Assembly: GCF_021462225.1 (NCBI RefSeq)
Contig: NC_061808.1
Span: 18,513,119-18,577,118 of the forward strand
Direction: 5' to 3'
DNA length: 64,000 bases
Source: Girardinichthys multiradiatus
Lineage: Eukaryota; Chordata; Actinopteri; Cyprinodontiformes; Goodeidae
The translations under genes were made by a program, and so were the position numbers. This document shows, in pieces, positions 1-12,210 of this stretch (within the stretch, counting starts at the first letter, position 1; every line of letters begins with the position of its first letter). The notes under the pieces are model-generated. The model searched no databases, was not told the origin of the DNA, and saw only the letters and a list, made by a program, of their open reading frames with translations.

Positions 1-849
1 CCCACTCTGCACCCAGGTTTGATCCCCTGTCTCATCAAAAGGGCTGTGAAGAATGAAGCGTGATGAAAAACTGAATGAGATTTATCTGCTCCTGCCCACC
101 TTCCTCCCCTTTACACTGAGATGAGCTTCTAAGCAGTGAGTGGAATAAGGCTGTGACATGCCAACAAATGTGGATCTCGATGTGTTTGAGATGCCAATGA
201 GTCTGAACAAAAACTTTGATTTAATGTCCCTTTTCTTTTTGCAATCTTGTTATTATTTAATAAGGACGGGCAGGTAAGCAAAAACAGGAAATGTGACGAG
301 AGATACCTGTTTCATAAAAAAAATAAACAAAGAGTTATCTAAATTGTAATGAAAAGGGTAGCATTAATTCCAGTATTGCTGTCAACAGCTTTTACCTGCT
401 TGCTTTTTAAAGGACGTTTCAGACTCTGTTGGACCATTTATTACCCTGCTTATGAGCACCAGTTTCACTAATGATTTCAAGTAATTGTCCCTTCTTGTTT
501 TAAACATTCATGATTCAACCACCTTTCATAAAGCCCAATGTTTGATAAATTAGGCAATTTTCTCATACACAAAAAAAAAAAAAAAAAATACTAGTGCACA
601 ACTTTTTTTCTGTTTTCTACTACAAGGTACTTTGTAAAAGTTGCAGTCAGGATTTGGCTTTGCCAGAGGTCTCCATTGATCTGACCTCTGGACATGGCAA
701 ATGGTAAATGGAATCGGCGTTTATATGTCCCATTTTAATTCTAATACAGTCTTTAACATTGCCCTTGACGAGGTTGGAATTCATAGGGTAATGTTCTTCA
801 GTGGATCACTTTGAATTTGACAAATAGATGTTTCTTTGGTAAATTGGAA
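1..849. other. Intergenic sequence, no gene seen
   Basis: AT-rich sequence with a short A-run near 570-590. I see no splice-bounded coding exon, RNA gene or recognisable element on either strand. Confidence 0.5.
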
Positions 850-1060
850 AATCAATCTTCCCCGACTGACTGTGTTGGGTCTGGAGTTTCTTTCGGCTCC
901 ATTTTGGAGCCAATTCCATTCACGCTGTAATATCTTGTTATGCTGATGATACACGGATCTATGTACACCTAATGGCACTTTTATTATTTTTTAGCCTGAA
1001 TATTCTTAATGAGCTAAAATGCTGGATTGCAAACAACTGTCTTTAGTTCCTATCTTGCCA
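850..1060 (+). mobile_element. LINE reverse-transcriptase fragment
   Basis: Reading the + strand from 891 gives a short stretch resembling the catalytic segment of non-LTR reverse transcriptase. It contains CYADDTRIYVHL, with the Tyr-Ala-Asp-Asp box encoded at 939-950. It fits L2/Rex1-type LINEs, in which YADDT followed by an aromatic and a hydrophobic strand is usual. Stops and frame breaks surround it and no other LINE domain is readable, so it is a dead remnant. The clade is uncertain. Confidence 0.5.
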
Positions 1061-3223
1061 AGTATGTTGGGATATTGAATAATGCATTTTAAGTTAGTCT
1101 TAACTTCAATATAATAATGGCTATTTGTAAAAACATGAAGTTTTTGTCACTTCTGATACATTTACAATTTCTATAGTGCATACATGGGAGTGTAATTTGC
1201 ATTGCTTGTACTGTTTTAGAACATCTTATGTTACTATCACCATGAAGGTGCAAAGATATGCGGCAAAGGTCCCAGGGTCAGGAATCAAATCCTGAATGAC
1301 TGTGTCAAAGACCGACAGCCTTCATATGTGGGTGCCCACTCTACCACTACACCACTATATTATTTCTATATTTAAGGAAAACTTGACTATCTTGGTATAA
1401 AACTGAGTTCTCCCGACTGGACAAATAGTTATTAGCTGAAATAATCAAAAAACTGGTCAATCTGCCATGTCGCTGGAGAGACTTCAAACACTCAGTATGC
1501 TAAGGTGAATGAATCTTCTTAGTGCAGACAGAGCATCTGCATAGTGTAGCATAATATTAAGTAAAGCAATAATTGGGTCAGTGCTTTGACTTTTAAATAG
1601 CACTTGTATTAAAAAATGTGCTTGTGTTGAAAATACAGTATGCTGTATGGTATCTAGGAGTTGCAGTACTTATGCAACAAATCTTTTATTAATCTGTCCA
1701 AAAACACACAGCTGGAGTTAAAAATGCCTACGCTACAAATGTAGATGTGCTGGAAGATTCACAGCAGTAGGATGGGGTTTACAAAACAGCAAGCTTACTG
1801 ACGTTATGTTCTCTCCATCACATATCCATGCTAACCTAACAAGTCATTTAGTGACTTTTTGACTGCAACTGGACATTTAACAAACACATCAAACTTAACA
1901 ATTGTTAAGAGATTTCTTTTAAAGCTAAGTTCGGTTGCTATGCCAAAACTCAATTTTACTATTAACTGGTTCAGAGCTTTGCAGCTAGACTTCTATCAGG
2001 ATCCAGGGGAAAAGTCTCACTAATTCTTAGCATCATTCCACCTACTTCCTGGTAAATACACTTGGTTTTATAGCTGCTTGTTTTTATTTTTTCTGCATGG
2101 GTTGTGTCCTAATTAATTTTCCCATATTCAATTTCTACACTGATCCTCTAACAGCTCCTTGTTCTAGATTTGCTAAAATTGGAAAATGGGCCTTTGCTGT
2201 TGCAGCCACCACAGCCTCCCACTGTTTAACAAGTGTGCTCCCTCTACATAAACTTTAAACCTTTAGCTCAAAATATGTTGATATACCTTGGCTTTCAGTC
2301 CCACCTGACAATCTTAGCATTTTAGTAAATTGTCTTCTGTTTCACATAGTCACTTATTTTTCTGCTTCTATTTGATTTTGATTGCTCTGTTGGCTAAGAT
2401 AATGTTACACAGTTACAAGTTACAAGTTACACAGCATTTTGGTGAACTTTAGTTGTTTTAATCACAAAGTTGATTTACTCTGATTTATAATGCATTTTAT
2501 TCCCTGGCTAAAATGATCAACCGTGGGGCTGCATTCATGGATAGCAATAAGGGGTTGATAGAGCTTGTGATAAACCTGCAAAAAAGTATTTTTGATCTTT
2601 CTAAACTGTCTGACAGTTGGATGAAGTCAGTGTCTGATCGTCGAGGGTGAAGACACTGCGGCGCAGCCTCCCATTCACTCTGACCGTTTTCCCTTCAGTT
2701 CCACCTCATAAAATTTAGGTCAGGGAACAAAGCACTGTCTCTGCTAGACCGTAGCACGGTGCCAGGGCCCTTCACATACGCCTCTCCGACCCTCATCGCT
2801 GTAACCTTTCACATCCACCCCTCTACACTGTCACAGAGGGAAAAACATGCTACAACACAGTTGTTTCTGATGTGAAACTCTGAAAAGCACATTTGCAGAT
2901 GGTGGGCCACCTTGTGGCCTGTTTGTGTAATTACACTTTATTTATATATTAGTGAATTTTTTTAAGTCTGATTTGCAGACGTGTCTGAAACGCCTTTTGA
3001 CGCTTTGTGTAGGATTGTGGGTCGTATTGATAAAAACGGACAGGCTAAGAAAAGTTACCTAAAATATATATTGCACGATTTTGACATTATTCCAATGAAG
3101 CTCATTCTGATTAAAATGGCTGTATCTACACAAATATACATACATACTTCCTTTTTATGGTTATTTTATTTCTTCTAAAGCTTCTATATTTATACTTAAT
3201 GTCACTGATGTCTGTACGCAATC
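1061..3223. other. Intergenic sequence, no gene seen
   Basis: No coding exon is supported. Around 1270-1350 there is a short tRNA-like stretch on the minus strand (a B-box-like match near 1280), which could be a decayed SINE. About 2620-2850 is more GC-rich than its surroundings, but I cannot assign it. A 65-codon open frame near 2981 has no family signature and no splice context. Confidence 0.45.
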
Positions 3224-3906
3224 TTAAGAACCACAAGTGCTTTACAGTAAAATAGATTTACATAAAATAAAAATAAAAACACAGCAGATATTAGGGCATG
3301 ATGATAAAACAGCAACACATACACATAAAAACATCACACACCTCAAATCAAAAAGACGGTCACAATAAACAAATCTTCAGCTGCATCTTCAAACTCAACA
3401 GAATCAAGACAGTATTAAGATGGAGGCACAGCATTCCCCAAGGTGGGGTCTTTAGCAGTGGTTTAAATCACCCCGAGAAATCTGCTACTCTGACCCTCAG
3501 AGGAAGACTGTTCAATACTCTGTTACGGAGAACAGTAACAACATGCCTTTTCTGTTTTAGATCTAATCTAAGAAAATCCAAGAAGAAACTAATCAGAAGA
3601 TCTAAGACAAGTGTACAAGATTAAAAGTTAAATAATATGCCCTGAAGATTGATTATTTACATTCGGTTCCTCTGAATTACAGAAGGAAAACCCCACCAAA
3701 TACCACACAGAGATAGATGAGTCATCCTTCAGTCGATAAATCTTAGGCATTTTTATAGATTTACCTAAAAATATGAGAAATAACTGCGCCACAAAATTCA
3801 AAACTAGTTATGAAAATTTCATCTCTGTTGATTGATTAATTGGAACGGCCGAGAACAAAGAAACAGACTTTGTAAAATTTGTAGAAACTAGATTGTCTGA
3901 AAACAA

Positions 3907-4248
3907 ATGCATCCATCCATCCATCCATCCATCCATCCATCCATCCATCCATCCATCCATCCATCCATCCATCCATCTATCCATCCATCCATCCATCCAT
4001 CCATCCATCCATCCATCCATCCATCCATCCATCCATCCATCCATCCATCCATCCATCCATCCATCCATCCATCCATCTATCCATGCATCCATCCATGCAT
4101 CCATTCATCCATGCATCCATCCATCCATCCATCCATGCATCCATCCATCCATCCATGCATCCATCCATCCATGCATCCATCCATCCATCCATCCATTCAT
4201 CCATGCATCCATCCATCCATCCATGCATCCATCCATCCATCAATCCAT
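3907..4248. repeat. CATC tetranucleotide microsatellite, unit 1
   Basis: Nearly pure (ATCC)n for about 170 bp, then a degenerate half carrying ATGCATCC variants. Its open frames (repeats of Ile-His-Pro-Ser, or Met-Asp-Gly-Trp on the other strand) are artefacts of a repeat with no stop in several frames. Confidence 0.95.
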
Positions 4249-4494
4249 TGGTTTTCTAGAATTACAGTTTCTGGACAAAGATGTTGAGTCACCCTGGACG
4301 GCTGAATATTCACAATAAAAAAAAACTCTAGAAAGTTTGAAAATATTTTTGAACAGCTCCTAAAACTAAAACGTCTGACTCTTTAATCTTCATCACCCGC
4401 AGTACTATCTTCAACCACTTGATGTCCCTCTTCTGTCTCTCCTGCTGTCATCTCCTCTCTCCTGGTCAAGCTCCTGTTAGAGAAGCTGCTCCTC

Positions 4495-4794
4495 GCCGGG
4501 TGTGGTGGCTCTCACCTGTAATCCAAGCTACCTGGAGGCTGAGGCTGGAGGATTGTTTGACCTCAGGAGCTCTGAGCTGCGGTGGGCTGTGCGGATCGGG
4601 GGTCCACACTAAGTTCAGTATAGATATGGTGACCCTGGGGGAGCCTGGGACCACCAGGTCTTCTAAGGAGGGGTGAACCGGCCCAGGTCGGAAACGGAGC
4701 AGGTCAAATCCCCCGTACCGCCCAGTAGTGGGATCGCCCCTGTGAATAGATGCTGTAGTTCAGCCTGAGCAACACAGTGAGACCCAGTCTTTTT
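4495..4794 (+). ncRNA. SRP RNA (7SL) gene, copy 1
   Basis: This is the RNA scaffold of the signal recognition particle, which pauses translation and targets ribosomes to the ER. The 300-nt length equals vertebrate 7SL. The 5' Alu domain begins GCCGGGTGTGGTGG, followed by CCTGTAATCC and GGAGGCTGAGGCTGGAGG. The S domain contains GACCACCAGGT and the helix-8 hairpin GGTCGGAAACGGAGCAGG (4686-4703) with its GGAA tetraloop, which binds SRP54. AGTAGTGGGATCGC follows in the 3' strand. It ends in a T5 tract at 4790-4794, a Pol III terminator. No obvious CRE or TATA was recognised upstream, so activity is inferred from intactness. An Alu-like retrocopy is unlikely because the complete S domain is present and no A-tail is seen. 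Confidence 0.94.
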
Positions 4795-6375
4795 ATCCTC
4801 GTCACTACACTACTGTCACACCAACACTTACAAATTAACATCTAACAGCTGCTTAATCACTCATTTTAGCTTCTTATTTTACTAAAACCTTTATACTGTA
4901 GCTGTGATCCTTGTCCAACACCGCCTCCTACTGGAGGACAACTGACACTACATCAAGTTTTACATCTTCAATGCTTCAAACATTCTGAGACATTTAACTG
5001 ATAAAACCTGGACAGGTAAACAACCACCAACAACACATAGATGAGAGCCTTCAGCTGTCCGACTTCAGCCAGAGAAAGTTACGGTTTCAGTGTTCACAGC
5101 TTTTCAGTATATCATTCCTGTGATTGGACACACACAATGTTTAACATGCCAGTGGGAACTTGTATAACAGAGAACCATCTGAATATGTTTTTACCAGATA
5201 AGCAGGAGGGAAATAATTTTTTTTTTATATAAAACAAGAAATATTTGAACAAAGTTTGAAAATTTACAGTGATAATGTGCTACTATATCTGCAGTAAGAT
5301 ATTTTAAATAGGTTCAGTAGAGATCAACTATTGGCAGATTGTTTTGAAGCGCTGTAAAGTCCAAATGAGGAAAGACTCTGAATGTTCAGCTAATATAGAC
5401 CTCCTTTTTTCCTGGCAATATCAAAACAGAGCCTGAGGTATATAATGATGGTAATACTTACAACACTGATCTTTATTATGAGTGGAACCCTAAGGAATAA
5501 TCAGGGGAAAAAAATCTTCAAGTATCTACTTAATAGGACATATTAAAACAAATATACAAAGTGTTTCAGAAATGAATACAGGCAGGTTAATAATTAAACT
5601 AAACAATACAAAGAAGGTTACTGTAGCAGGAGACTTAAACACAAAACAGCAAAGTAAGTAAGCAAATGTTTAATGGAGCACCCTTCACAGGTTAAGAACC
5701 ACAAGTGCTTTACAGTAAAATATATTTACATAAAATAAAAATAAAAACACAGCAGATATTACGGCATGATGATAAAACAGCAACACATAAACATAAAAAC
5801 ATCACACACCTCAAATCTAAAAGACAGTCACAATAAACAAATCTTCAGCTGCATTTTCAAACTCAACAGAATCAAGACAGTATTAAGATGGAGGCACAGC
5901 ATTCCCCAAGGTGGGGTCTTTAGCAGTGGTTTAAATCACCCTGAGAAATCTGCTGCTCTGACCCTCAGAGGAAGACTGTTCAATACTCTGTTACGGAGAA
6001 CAGTAACAACATGCCTTTTCTGTTTTAGATCTAATCTAAGAAAATCCAAGAAGAAACTAATTAGAAGATCTAAGATAAGTGTACAGGATTAAAAGGTAAA
6101 TGATATGCCCTGAAGATTGATTATTTACATTCGGTTCGTCTGAATTACAGAAGGAAAACCCCACCAAATACCACACAGAGATAGATGAGTCATCCTTCAG
6201 TCGATAAATCTTAGGCATTTTTATAGATTTACCTAAAAATATGAGAAATAACTGCGCCACAAAATTCAAAACTAGTTATGAAAATTTCATCTCTGTTGAT
6301 TGATTAATTGGAACGGCCGAGAACAAAGAAACAGACTTTGTAAAATTTGTAGAAACTAGATTGTCTGAAAACAAA

Positions 6376-6757
6376 TGCATCCATCCATCCATCCATCCAT
6401 CCATCCATGCATCCATCCATCCATCCATCCATGCATCCATCCATCCATCCATGCATCCATCCATCCATGCATCCATCCATCCATCTATGCATCCATCCAT
6501 CCATGCATCCATCCATCCATCCATGCATCCATCCTTGCATCCATCCATCCATGCATCCATCCATCCATGCATCCATCCATCCATCCATCCATCCATCCAT
6601 CCATCCATCTATGCATCCATCTATGCATCCATCCATCCATCCATCCATCTATGCATCCATCCATCCATGCATCCATCCATGCATCCATCCATCCATCCAT
6701 CCATGCATCCATCCATCCATCCATCCATCCATGCATCCATCCATCCATCAATCCATT
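6376..6757. repeat. CATC tetranucleotide microsatellite, unit 2
   Basis: Same position in the second tandem unit. It is about 380 bp of ATCC repeats interspersed with ATGCATCC variants throughout, lacking the long pure run seen in unit 1. Confidence 0.95.
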
Positions 6758-7001
6758 GGTTTTCTAGAATTACAGTTTCTGGACAAAGATGTTGAGTCAC
6801 CCTGGACGGCTGAATATTCACAATAAAAAAAACTCTAGAAAGTTTGAAAATATTTTTGAACAGCTCCTAAAACCAAAACGTCTGACTCTTTAATCTTCAT
6901 CACCCGCAGTACTATCTTCAACCACTTGATGTCCCTCTTCTGTCTCTCCTGCTGTCATCTCCTCTCTCCTGGTCAAGCTCCTGTTAGAGAAGCTGCTCCT
7001 C

Positions 7002-7301
7002 GCCGGGTGTGGTGGCTCTCACCTGTAATCCAAGCTACCTGGAGGCTGAGGCTGGAGGATTGTTTGACCTCAGGAGCTCTGAGCTGCGGTGGGTTGTGTG
7101 AATCGGGGGTCCACACTAAGTTCAGTATAGATATGGTGACCCTGGGGGAGCCTGGGACCACCAGGTCTTCTAAGGAGGGGTGAACCGGCCCAGGTCGGAA
7201 ACGGAGCAGGTCAAATCCCCCGTACCGCCCAGTAGTGGGATCGCCCCTGTGAATAGATGCTGTAGTTCAGCCTGAGCAACACAGTGAGACCCAGTCTTTT
7301 T
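7002..7301 (+). ncRNA. SRP RNA (7SL) gene, copy 2
   Basis: Same 300-nt gene as copy 1, with a complete Alu domain, a complete S domain with the GGAA hairpin, and the T5 terminator at 7297-7301. It differs from copy 1 by three transitions in the helix-5 strand around 7090-7102 (GGGTTGTGTGAATC instead of GGGCTGTGCGGATC). Two of these remove a CpG, the pattern expected of methylated CpG decay. This copy may therefore be slightly less constrained, but no indel or truncation is present. Confidence 0.92.
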
Positions 7302-8881
7302 ATCCTCGTCACTACACTACTGTCACACCAACACTTACAAATTAACATCTAACAGCTGCTTAATCACTCATTTTAGCTTCTTATTTTACTAAAACCTTTA
7401 TACTGTAGCTGTGATCCTTGTCCAACACCGCCTCCTACTGGAGGACAACTGACACTACATCAAGTTTTACATCTTCAATGCTTCAAACATTCTGAGACAT
7501 TTAACTGATAAAACCTGGACAGGTAAACAACCACCAACAACACATAGATGAGATCCTTCAGCTGTCCAACTTCAGCCAGAGAAAGTTACGGTTTCAGTGT
7601 TCACAGCTTTTCAGTATATCATTCCTGTGATAGGACACACACAATGTTTAACATGCCAGTGGGAACTTGTATAACAGAGAACCATCTGAATATGTTTTTA
7701 CCAGATAAGCAGGAGGGAAATACATTTTTTTTTATATAAAACAAGAAATATTTGAACAAAGTTTGAAAATTTACAGTGATAATGTGCTACTATATCTGCA
7801 GTAAGATATTTTAAATAGGTTCAGTAGAGATCCACTATTGGCAGATTGTTTTGAAGCGCTGTAAAGTCCAAATGAGGAAAGACTCTGAATGTTCAGCTAA
7901 TATAGACCTCCTTTTTTCCTGGCAATATCAAAACAGAGCTTGAGGTATATAATGATGGTAATACTTACAACACTGATCTTTATTATGAGTGGAACCCTAA
8001 GGAATAATCAGGGGAAAAAAATCTTCAAGTATCTACTTAATAGGACATATTAAAACAAATATACAAAGTGTTTCAGAAACGAATACAGGCAGGTTAATAA
8101 TTAAACTAAACAATACAAAGAAGGTTACTGTAGCAGGAGACTTAAACACAAAACAGCAAAGTAAGTAAGCAAATGTTTAATGGAGCACCCTTCACAGGTT
8201 AAGAACCACAAGTGCTTTACAGTAAAATATATTTACATAAAATAAAAATAAAAACACAGCAGATATTACGGCATGATGATAAAACAGCAACACATAAACA
8301 TAAAAACATCACACACCTCAAATCTAAAAGACAGTCACAATAAACAAATCTTCAGCTGCATTTTCAAACTCAACAGAATCAAGACAGTATTAAGATGGAG
8401 GCACAGCATTCCCCAAGGTGGGGTCTTTAGCAGTGGTTTAAATCACCCCGAGAAATCTGCTACTCTGACCCTCAGAGGAAGACTGTTCAATACTCTGTTA
8501 CGGAGAACAGTAACAACATGCCTTTTCTGTTTTAGATCTAATCTAAGAAAATCCAAGAAGAAACTAATCAGAAGATCTAAGACAAGTGTACAAGATTAAA
8601 AGGTAAATAATATGCCCTGAAGATTGATTATTTACATTCGGTTCGTCTGAATTACAGAAGGAAAACCCCACCAAATACCACACAGAGATAGATGAGTCAT
8701 CCTTCAGTCGATAAATCTTAGGCATTTTTATAGATTTACCTAAAAATATGAGAAATAACTGCGCCACAAAATTCAAAACTAGTTATGAAAATTTCATCTC
8801 TGTTGATTGATTAATTGGAACGGCCGAGAACAAAGAAACAGACTTTGTAAAATTTGTAGAAACTAGATTGTCTGAAAACAA

Positions 8882-9126
8882 ATGCATCCATCCATCCATC
8901 CATCCATCCATCCATCCATGCATCCATGCATCCATCAAACCATCCATGCATCCATCCATCCATGCATCCATCCATCCATCCATCCATCTATCCATCCATC
9001 CATCCATCCATCATCCATGCATCCATCCATGCATCCATCCATCCATCCATCCATGCATCCATCCATCCATCCATGCATCCATCCATCCATCCATCCATCC
9101 ATGCATCCATCCATCCATCAATCCAT
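8882..9126. repeat. CATC tetranucleotide microsatellite, unit 3
   Basis: Same position in the third unit and the shortest of the three at about 245 bp. An ATCAAACC interruption and a phase slip (CATCATCC near 9010) break the repeat. Confidence 0.95.
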
Positions 9127-9371
9127 TGGTTTTCTAGAATTACAGTTTCTGGACAAAGATGTTGAGTCACCCTGGACGGCTGAATATTCACAATAAAAAA
9201 AACTCTAGAAAGTTTGAAAATATTTTTGAACAGCTCCTAAAACTAAAACGTCTGACTCTTTAATCTTCATCACCCGCAGTACTATCTTCAACCACTTGAT
9301 GTCCCTCTTCTGTCTCTCCTGCTGTCATCTCCTCTCTCCTGGTCAAGCTCCTGTTAGAGAAGCTGCTCCTC

Positions 9372-9671
9372 GCCGGGTGTGGTGGCTCTCACCTGTAATC
9401 CAAGCTACCTGGAGGCTGAGGCTGGAGGATTGTTTGACCTCAGGAGCTCTGAGCTGCGGTAGGCTGTGCTGATCGGGGGTCCGCACTAAGTTCAGTATAG
9501 ATATGGTGACCCTGGGGGAGCCTGGGACCACCAGGTCTTCTAAGGAGGGGTGAACCGGCCCAGGTCGGAAACGGAGCAGGTCAAATCCCCCGTACCGCTC
9601 AGTAGTGGGATCGCCCCTGTGAATAGATGCTGAAGTTCAGCCTGAGCAACACAGTGAGACCCAGTCTTTTT
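9372..9671 (+). ncRNA. SRP RNA (7SL) gene, copy 3
   Basis: Third full-length 300-nt copy, with all Alu- and S-domain landmarks intact and a T5 terminator at 9667-9671. Substitutions relative to copy 1 include GGTAGGCTGTGCTGATC in the helix-5 strand, CCGCTCAG for CCGCCCAG, and TGCTGAAGTT for TGCTGTAGTT. Copies 1-3 lie head to tail about 2.4-2.5 kb apart and are all transcribed rightward. Confidence 0.92.
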
Positions 9672-11010
9672 ATCCTCGTCACTACACTACTGTCACACCA
9701 ACACTTACAAATTAACATCTAACAGCTGCTTAATCACTCATTTTAGCTTCTTATTTTACTAAAACCTTTATACTGTAGCTGTGATCCTTGTCCAACACCG
9801 CCTCCTACTGGAGGACAACTGACACTACATCAAGTTTTACATCTTCAATGCTTCAAACATTCTGAGACATTTAACTGATAAAACCTGGACAGGTAAACAA
9901 CCACCAACAACACATAGATGAGATCCTTCAGCTGTCCGACTTCAGCCAGAGAAAGTTACGGTTTCAGTGTTCACAGCTTTTCAGTATATCATTCCTGTGA
10001 TTGGACACACACAATGTTTAACATGCCAGTGGGAACTTGTATAACAGAGAACCATCTGAATATTTTTTTACCAGATAAGCAGGAGGGAAATACATTTTTT
10101 TTTATATAAAACAAGAAATATTTGAACAAAGTTTGAAAATTTACAGTGATAATGTGCTACTATATCTGCAGTAAGATATTTTAAATAGGTTCAGTAGAGA
10201 TCCACTATTGGCAGATTGTTTTGAAGCGCTGTAAAGTCCAAATGAGGAAAGACTCTGAATGTTCAGCTAATATAGACCTCCTTTTTTCCTGGCAATATCA
10301 AAACAGAGCTTGAGGTATATAATGATGGTAATACTTACAACACTGATCTTTATTATGAGTGGAACCCTAAGGAATAATCAGGGGAAAAAAATCTTCAAGT
10401 ATCTACTTAATAGGACATATTAAAACAAATATACAAAGTGTTTCAGAAATGAATACAGGCAGGTTAATAATTAAACTAAACAATACAAAGAAGGTTACTG
10501 TAGCAGGAGACTTAAACACAAAACAGCAAAGTAAGTAAGCAAATGTTTAATGGAGCACCCTTCACAGGTTAAGAACCACAAGTGCTTTACAGTAAAATAT
10601 ATTTACATAAAATAAAAATAAAAACACAGCAGATATTAGGGCATGATGATAAAACAGCAACACATAAACATAAAAACATCACACACCTCAAATCTAAAAG
10701 ACGGTCACAATAAACAAATCTTCAGCTGCATCTTCAAGCTCAACAGAATCAAGACAGTATTAAGATGGAGGCACAGCATTCCCCAAGGTGGGGTCTTTAG
10801 CAGTGGTTTAAATCACCCCGGGAAATCTGTTACTCTGACCCTCAGAGGAAGACTGTTCAATACTCTGTTACGGAGAACAGTAACAACATGCCTTTTCTGT
10901 TTTAGATCTAATCTAAGAAAATCCAAGAAGAAACTAATTAGAAGATCTAAGATAAGTGTACAAGATTAAAAGGTAAATTATATGCCCTGAAGATTGATTA
11001 TTTACATTCG

Positions 11011-11349
11011 ATTGATACTACATCAAGCTGGTAAATCAATGCTTTACTCAGTTGATAAAATTATTTCAGTTGAACGATCATTTGCATCATAAGTGAAGGA
11101 GAAAAGATCGTTTTACTTGACTGTTTCTGTGAAATATGTTACTCTGGTTATTTGTTGTGACTTTCCTGAATCAGAGATGATATCATTCAGTAGAAGGAAG
11201 TTAGTTTCAATGTTTACAGCTTCTCTCCTATCGAAAACTGTGAAATGTCCTAGTGGTTATATTACGTTTACTGCTGTGTTCACTAGGCTTTGTTCAGCTG
11301 CCAGTATTGGTTGAGTTTAATATACAGTTGTTTTTTTATTTGCAATGCT
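11011..11349. other. Short intergenic gap
   Basis: Sequence between the broken end of the fourth tandem unit and the next transposon relic. I recognise nothing in it. Confidence 0.4.
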
Positions 11350-12210
11350 TAAAGTGACTTGCAAAAGTATTTGTACATTTTGAACCTTTTACATTTTGTC
11401 ACACTACAAATACAAACTTTAATGTGTTTTATTGGGATTTTATGTGACAGGTCAACACAAAGTAGGGCATATTTGTGAAGTGGTTGGACAATTATATGCG
11501 TTTTTATTTATTTGTTTATTTATTATTTTTACCAAATCAAAATCTAAAAGTTGAATGGCTACGTCTTTAAAGCTTTCCACAGATCTAAAATTTTATTTTG
11601 GTCTCTACTGGCACATTCTGACACATTGATATGTTTTGATATCATCAATGGCATTGTATCTCTGGCTGTATGTTTTGGGTCATTTTCCCGCTGGAAGGTA
11701 ATTCTCTGCTGCAGTCTCAAGTCTTTTTTAGCTTCTAACAGCTTTTATAGTTTTTCAATATTGCCCTGCGTGTAGCTCTATCCATCTTCTTATAAAATCA
11801 GTTTCCTCATCCTTGCAGAAGTAAAGCATTCCCACAGCATGACGCTGCCACCACATTATTTCATCATTAGGGGTAATCAAGTTGATGAGCAGAAATATTT
11901 TTCAAACATAGCGCTTTGCATTTAGGGCAAGTCCATTTAAGTCTCATCTTACCAGGGCGTCCTTTTCCTCATTTTTCTTCTCTAAATGGCTTTTTACAAA
12001 CTATAAACAGGATTTCTTGCGGCTTTCCTTCAACAGGGGCCGTCTTCTTGCCAGTGTTTCAGATTTGTGGAGTGTGTACCTAATGGTTGTCCTGTTGACA
12101 GTTCCCCACTGTAGCTGTGGATCCCATTAAAATACACTGAGCTTCATGGTTATAACATGATAAAATGTGGAAAGTGTCATGGTGTACAAATACTTTTGCA
12201 AGGTACTGTA
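11350..12210 (-). mobile_element. Decayed Tc1-like DNA transposon
   Basis: Terminal inverted repeats match: CTTGCAAAAGTATTTGTACA at 11358-11377 pairs with its reverse complement at 12183-12203. Each lies next to a decayed TACAGT-type end. The interior contains GCATGACGCTGCCACCAC (about 11839-11856), the reverse complement of the Tc1 transposase segment encoding Gly-Gly-Gly before the Trp-Gly block, so the dead transposase reads on the minus strand. At about 860 bp and with no open frame, it is internally deleted and inactive. Related fragments occur at 31.5, 46.1 and 55.8 kb. Confidence 0.75.

Larger units (their letters stand above)
3224..11010 (+). repeat. Tandem array of a 2.4-2.5 kb unit (3 full + 1 partial copy)
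   Basis: The same unit begins TTAAGAACCACAAGTGC at 3224, 5692, 8199 and 10569, giving periods of 2468, 2507 and 2370 bp. The fourth copy stops at about 11010, after the segment TGATTATTTACATTCG. Away from the microsatellite the copies differ by only scattered single bases, so the duplication is recent or is kept uniform by conversion. Unit order is an A-rich segment, a CATC microsatellite, a 300-nt SRP RNA gene, then about 900 bp of unique AT-rich sequence. Length differences come mostly from the microsatellite. A 108-codon open frame recurs in each copy (3298, 5766, 8273, 10643), but I see no coding signature in it. Confidence 0.95.

Noticed and set aside
3808..4318. Long open frames on both strands through the CATC repeat (Ile-His-Pro-Ser or Met-Asp-Gly-Trp repeats)
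   Set aside because: A tetranucleotide repeat without stops in several frames produces these automatically. The frames recur at 6276-6826 and 8783-9196 with varying length and no flanking coding signal.
4419..4676. Open frame across the SRP RNA gene (85 codons, + strand)
   Set aside because: It overlaps the 7SL sequence, whose RNA landmarks explain the conservation.
3298..10969. A 108-codon open frame repeated in all four tandem units (3298, 5766, 8273, 10643)
   Set aside because: Units are nearly identical at the DNA level, so conservation of the frame is not evidence of selection. Substitutions between copies change amino acids freely and no domain is recognisable.
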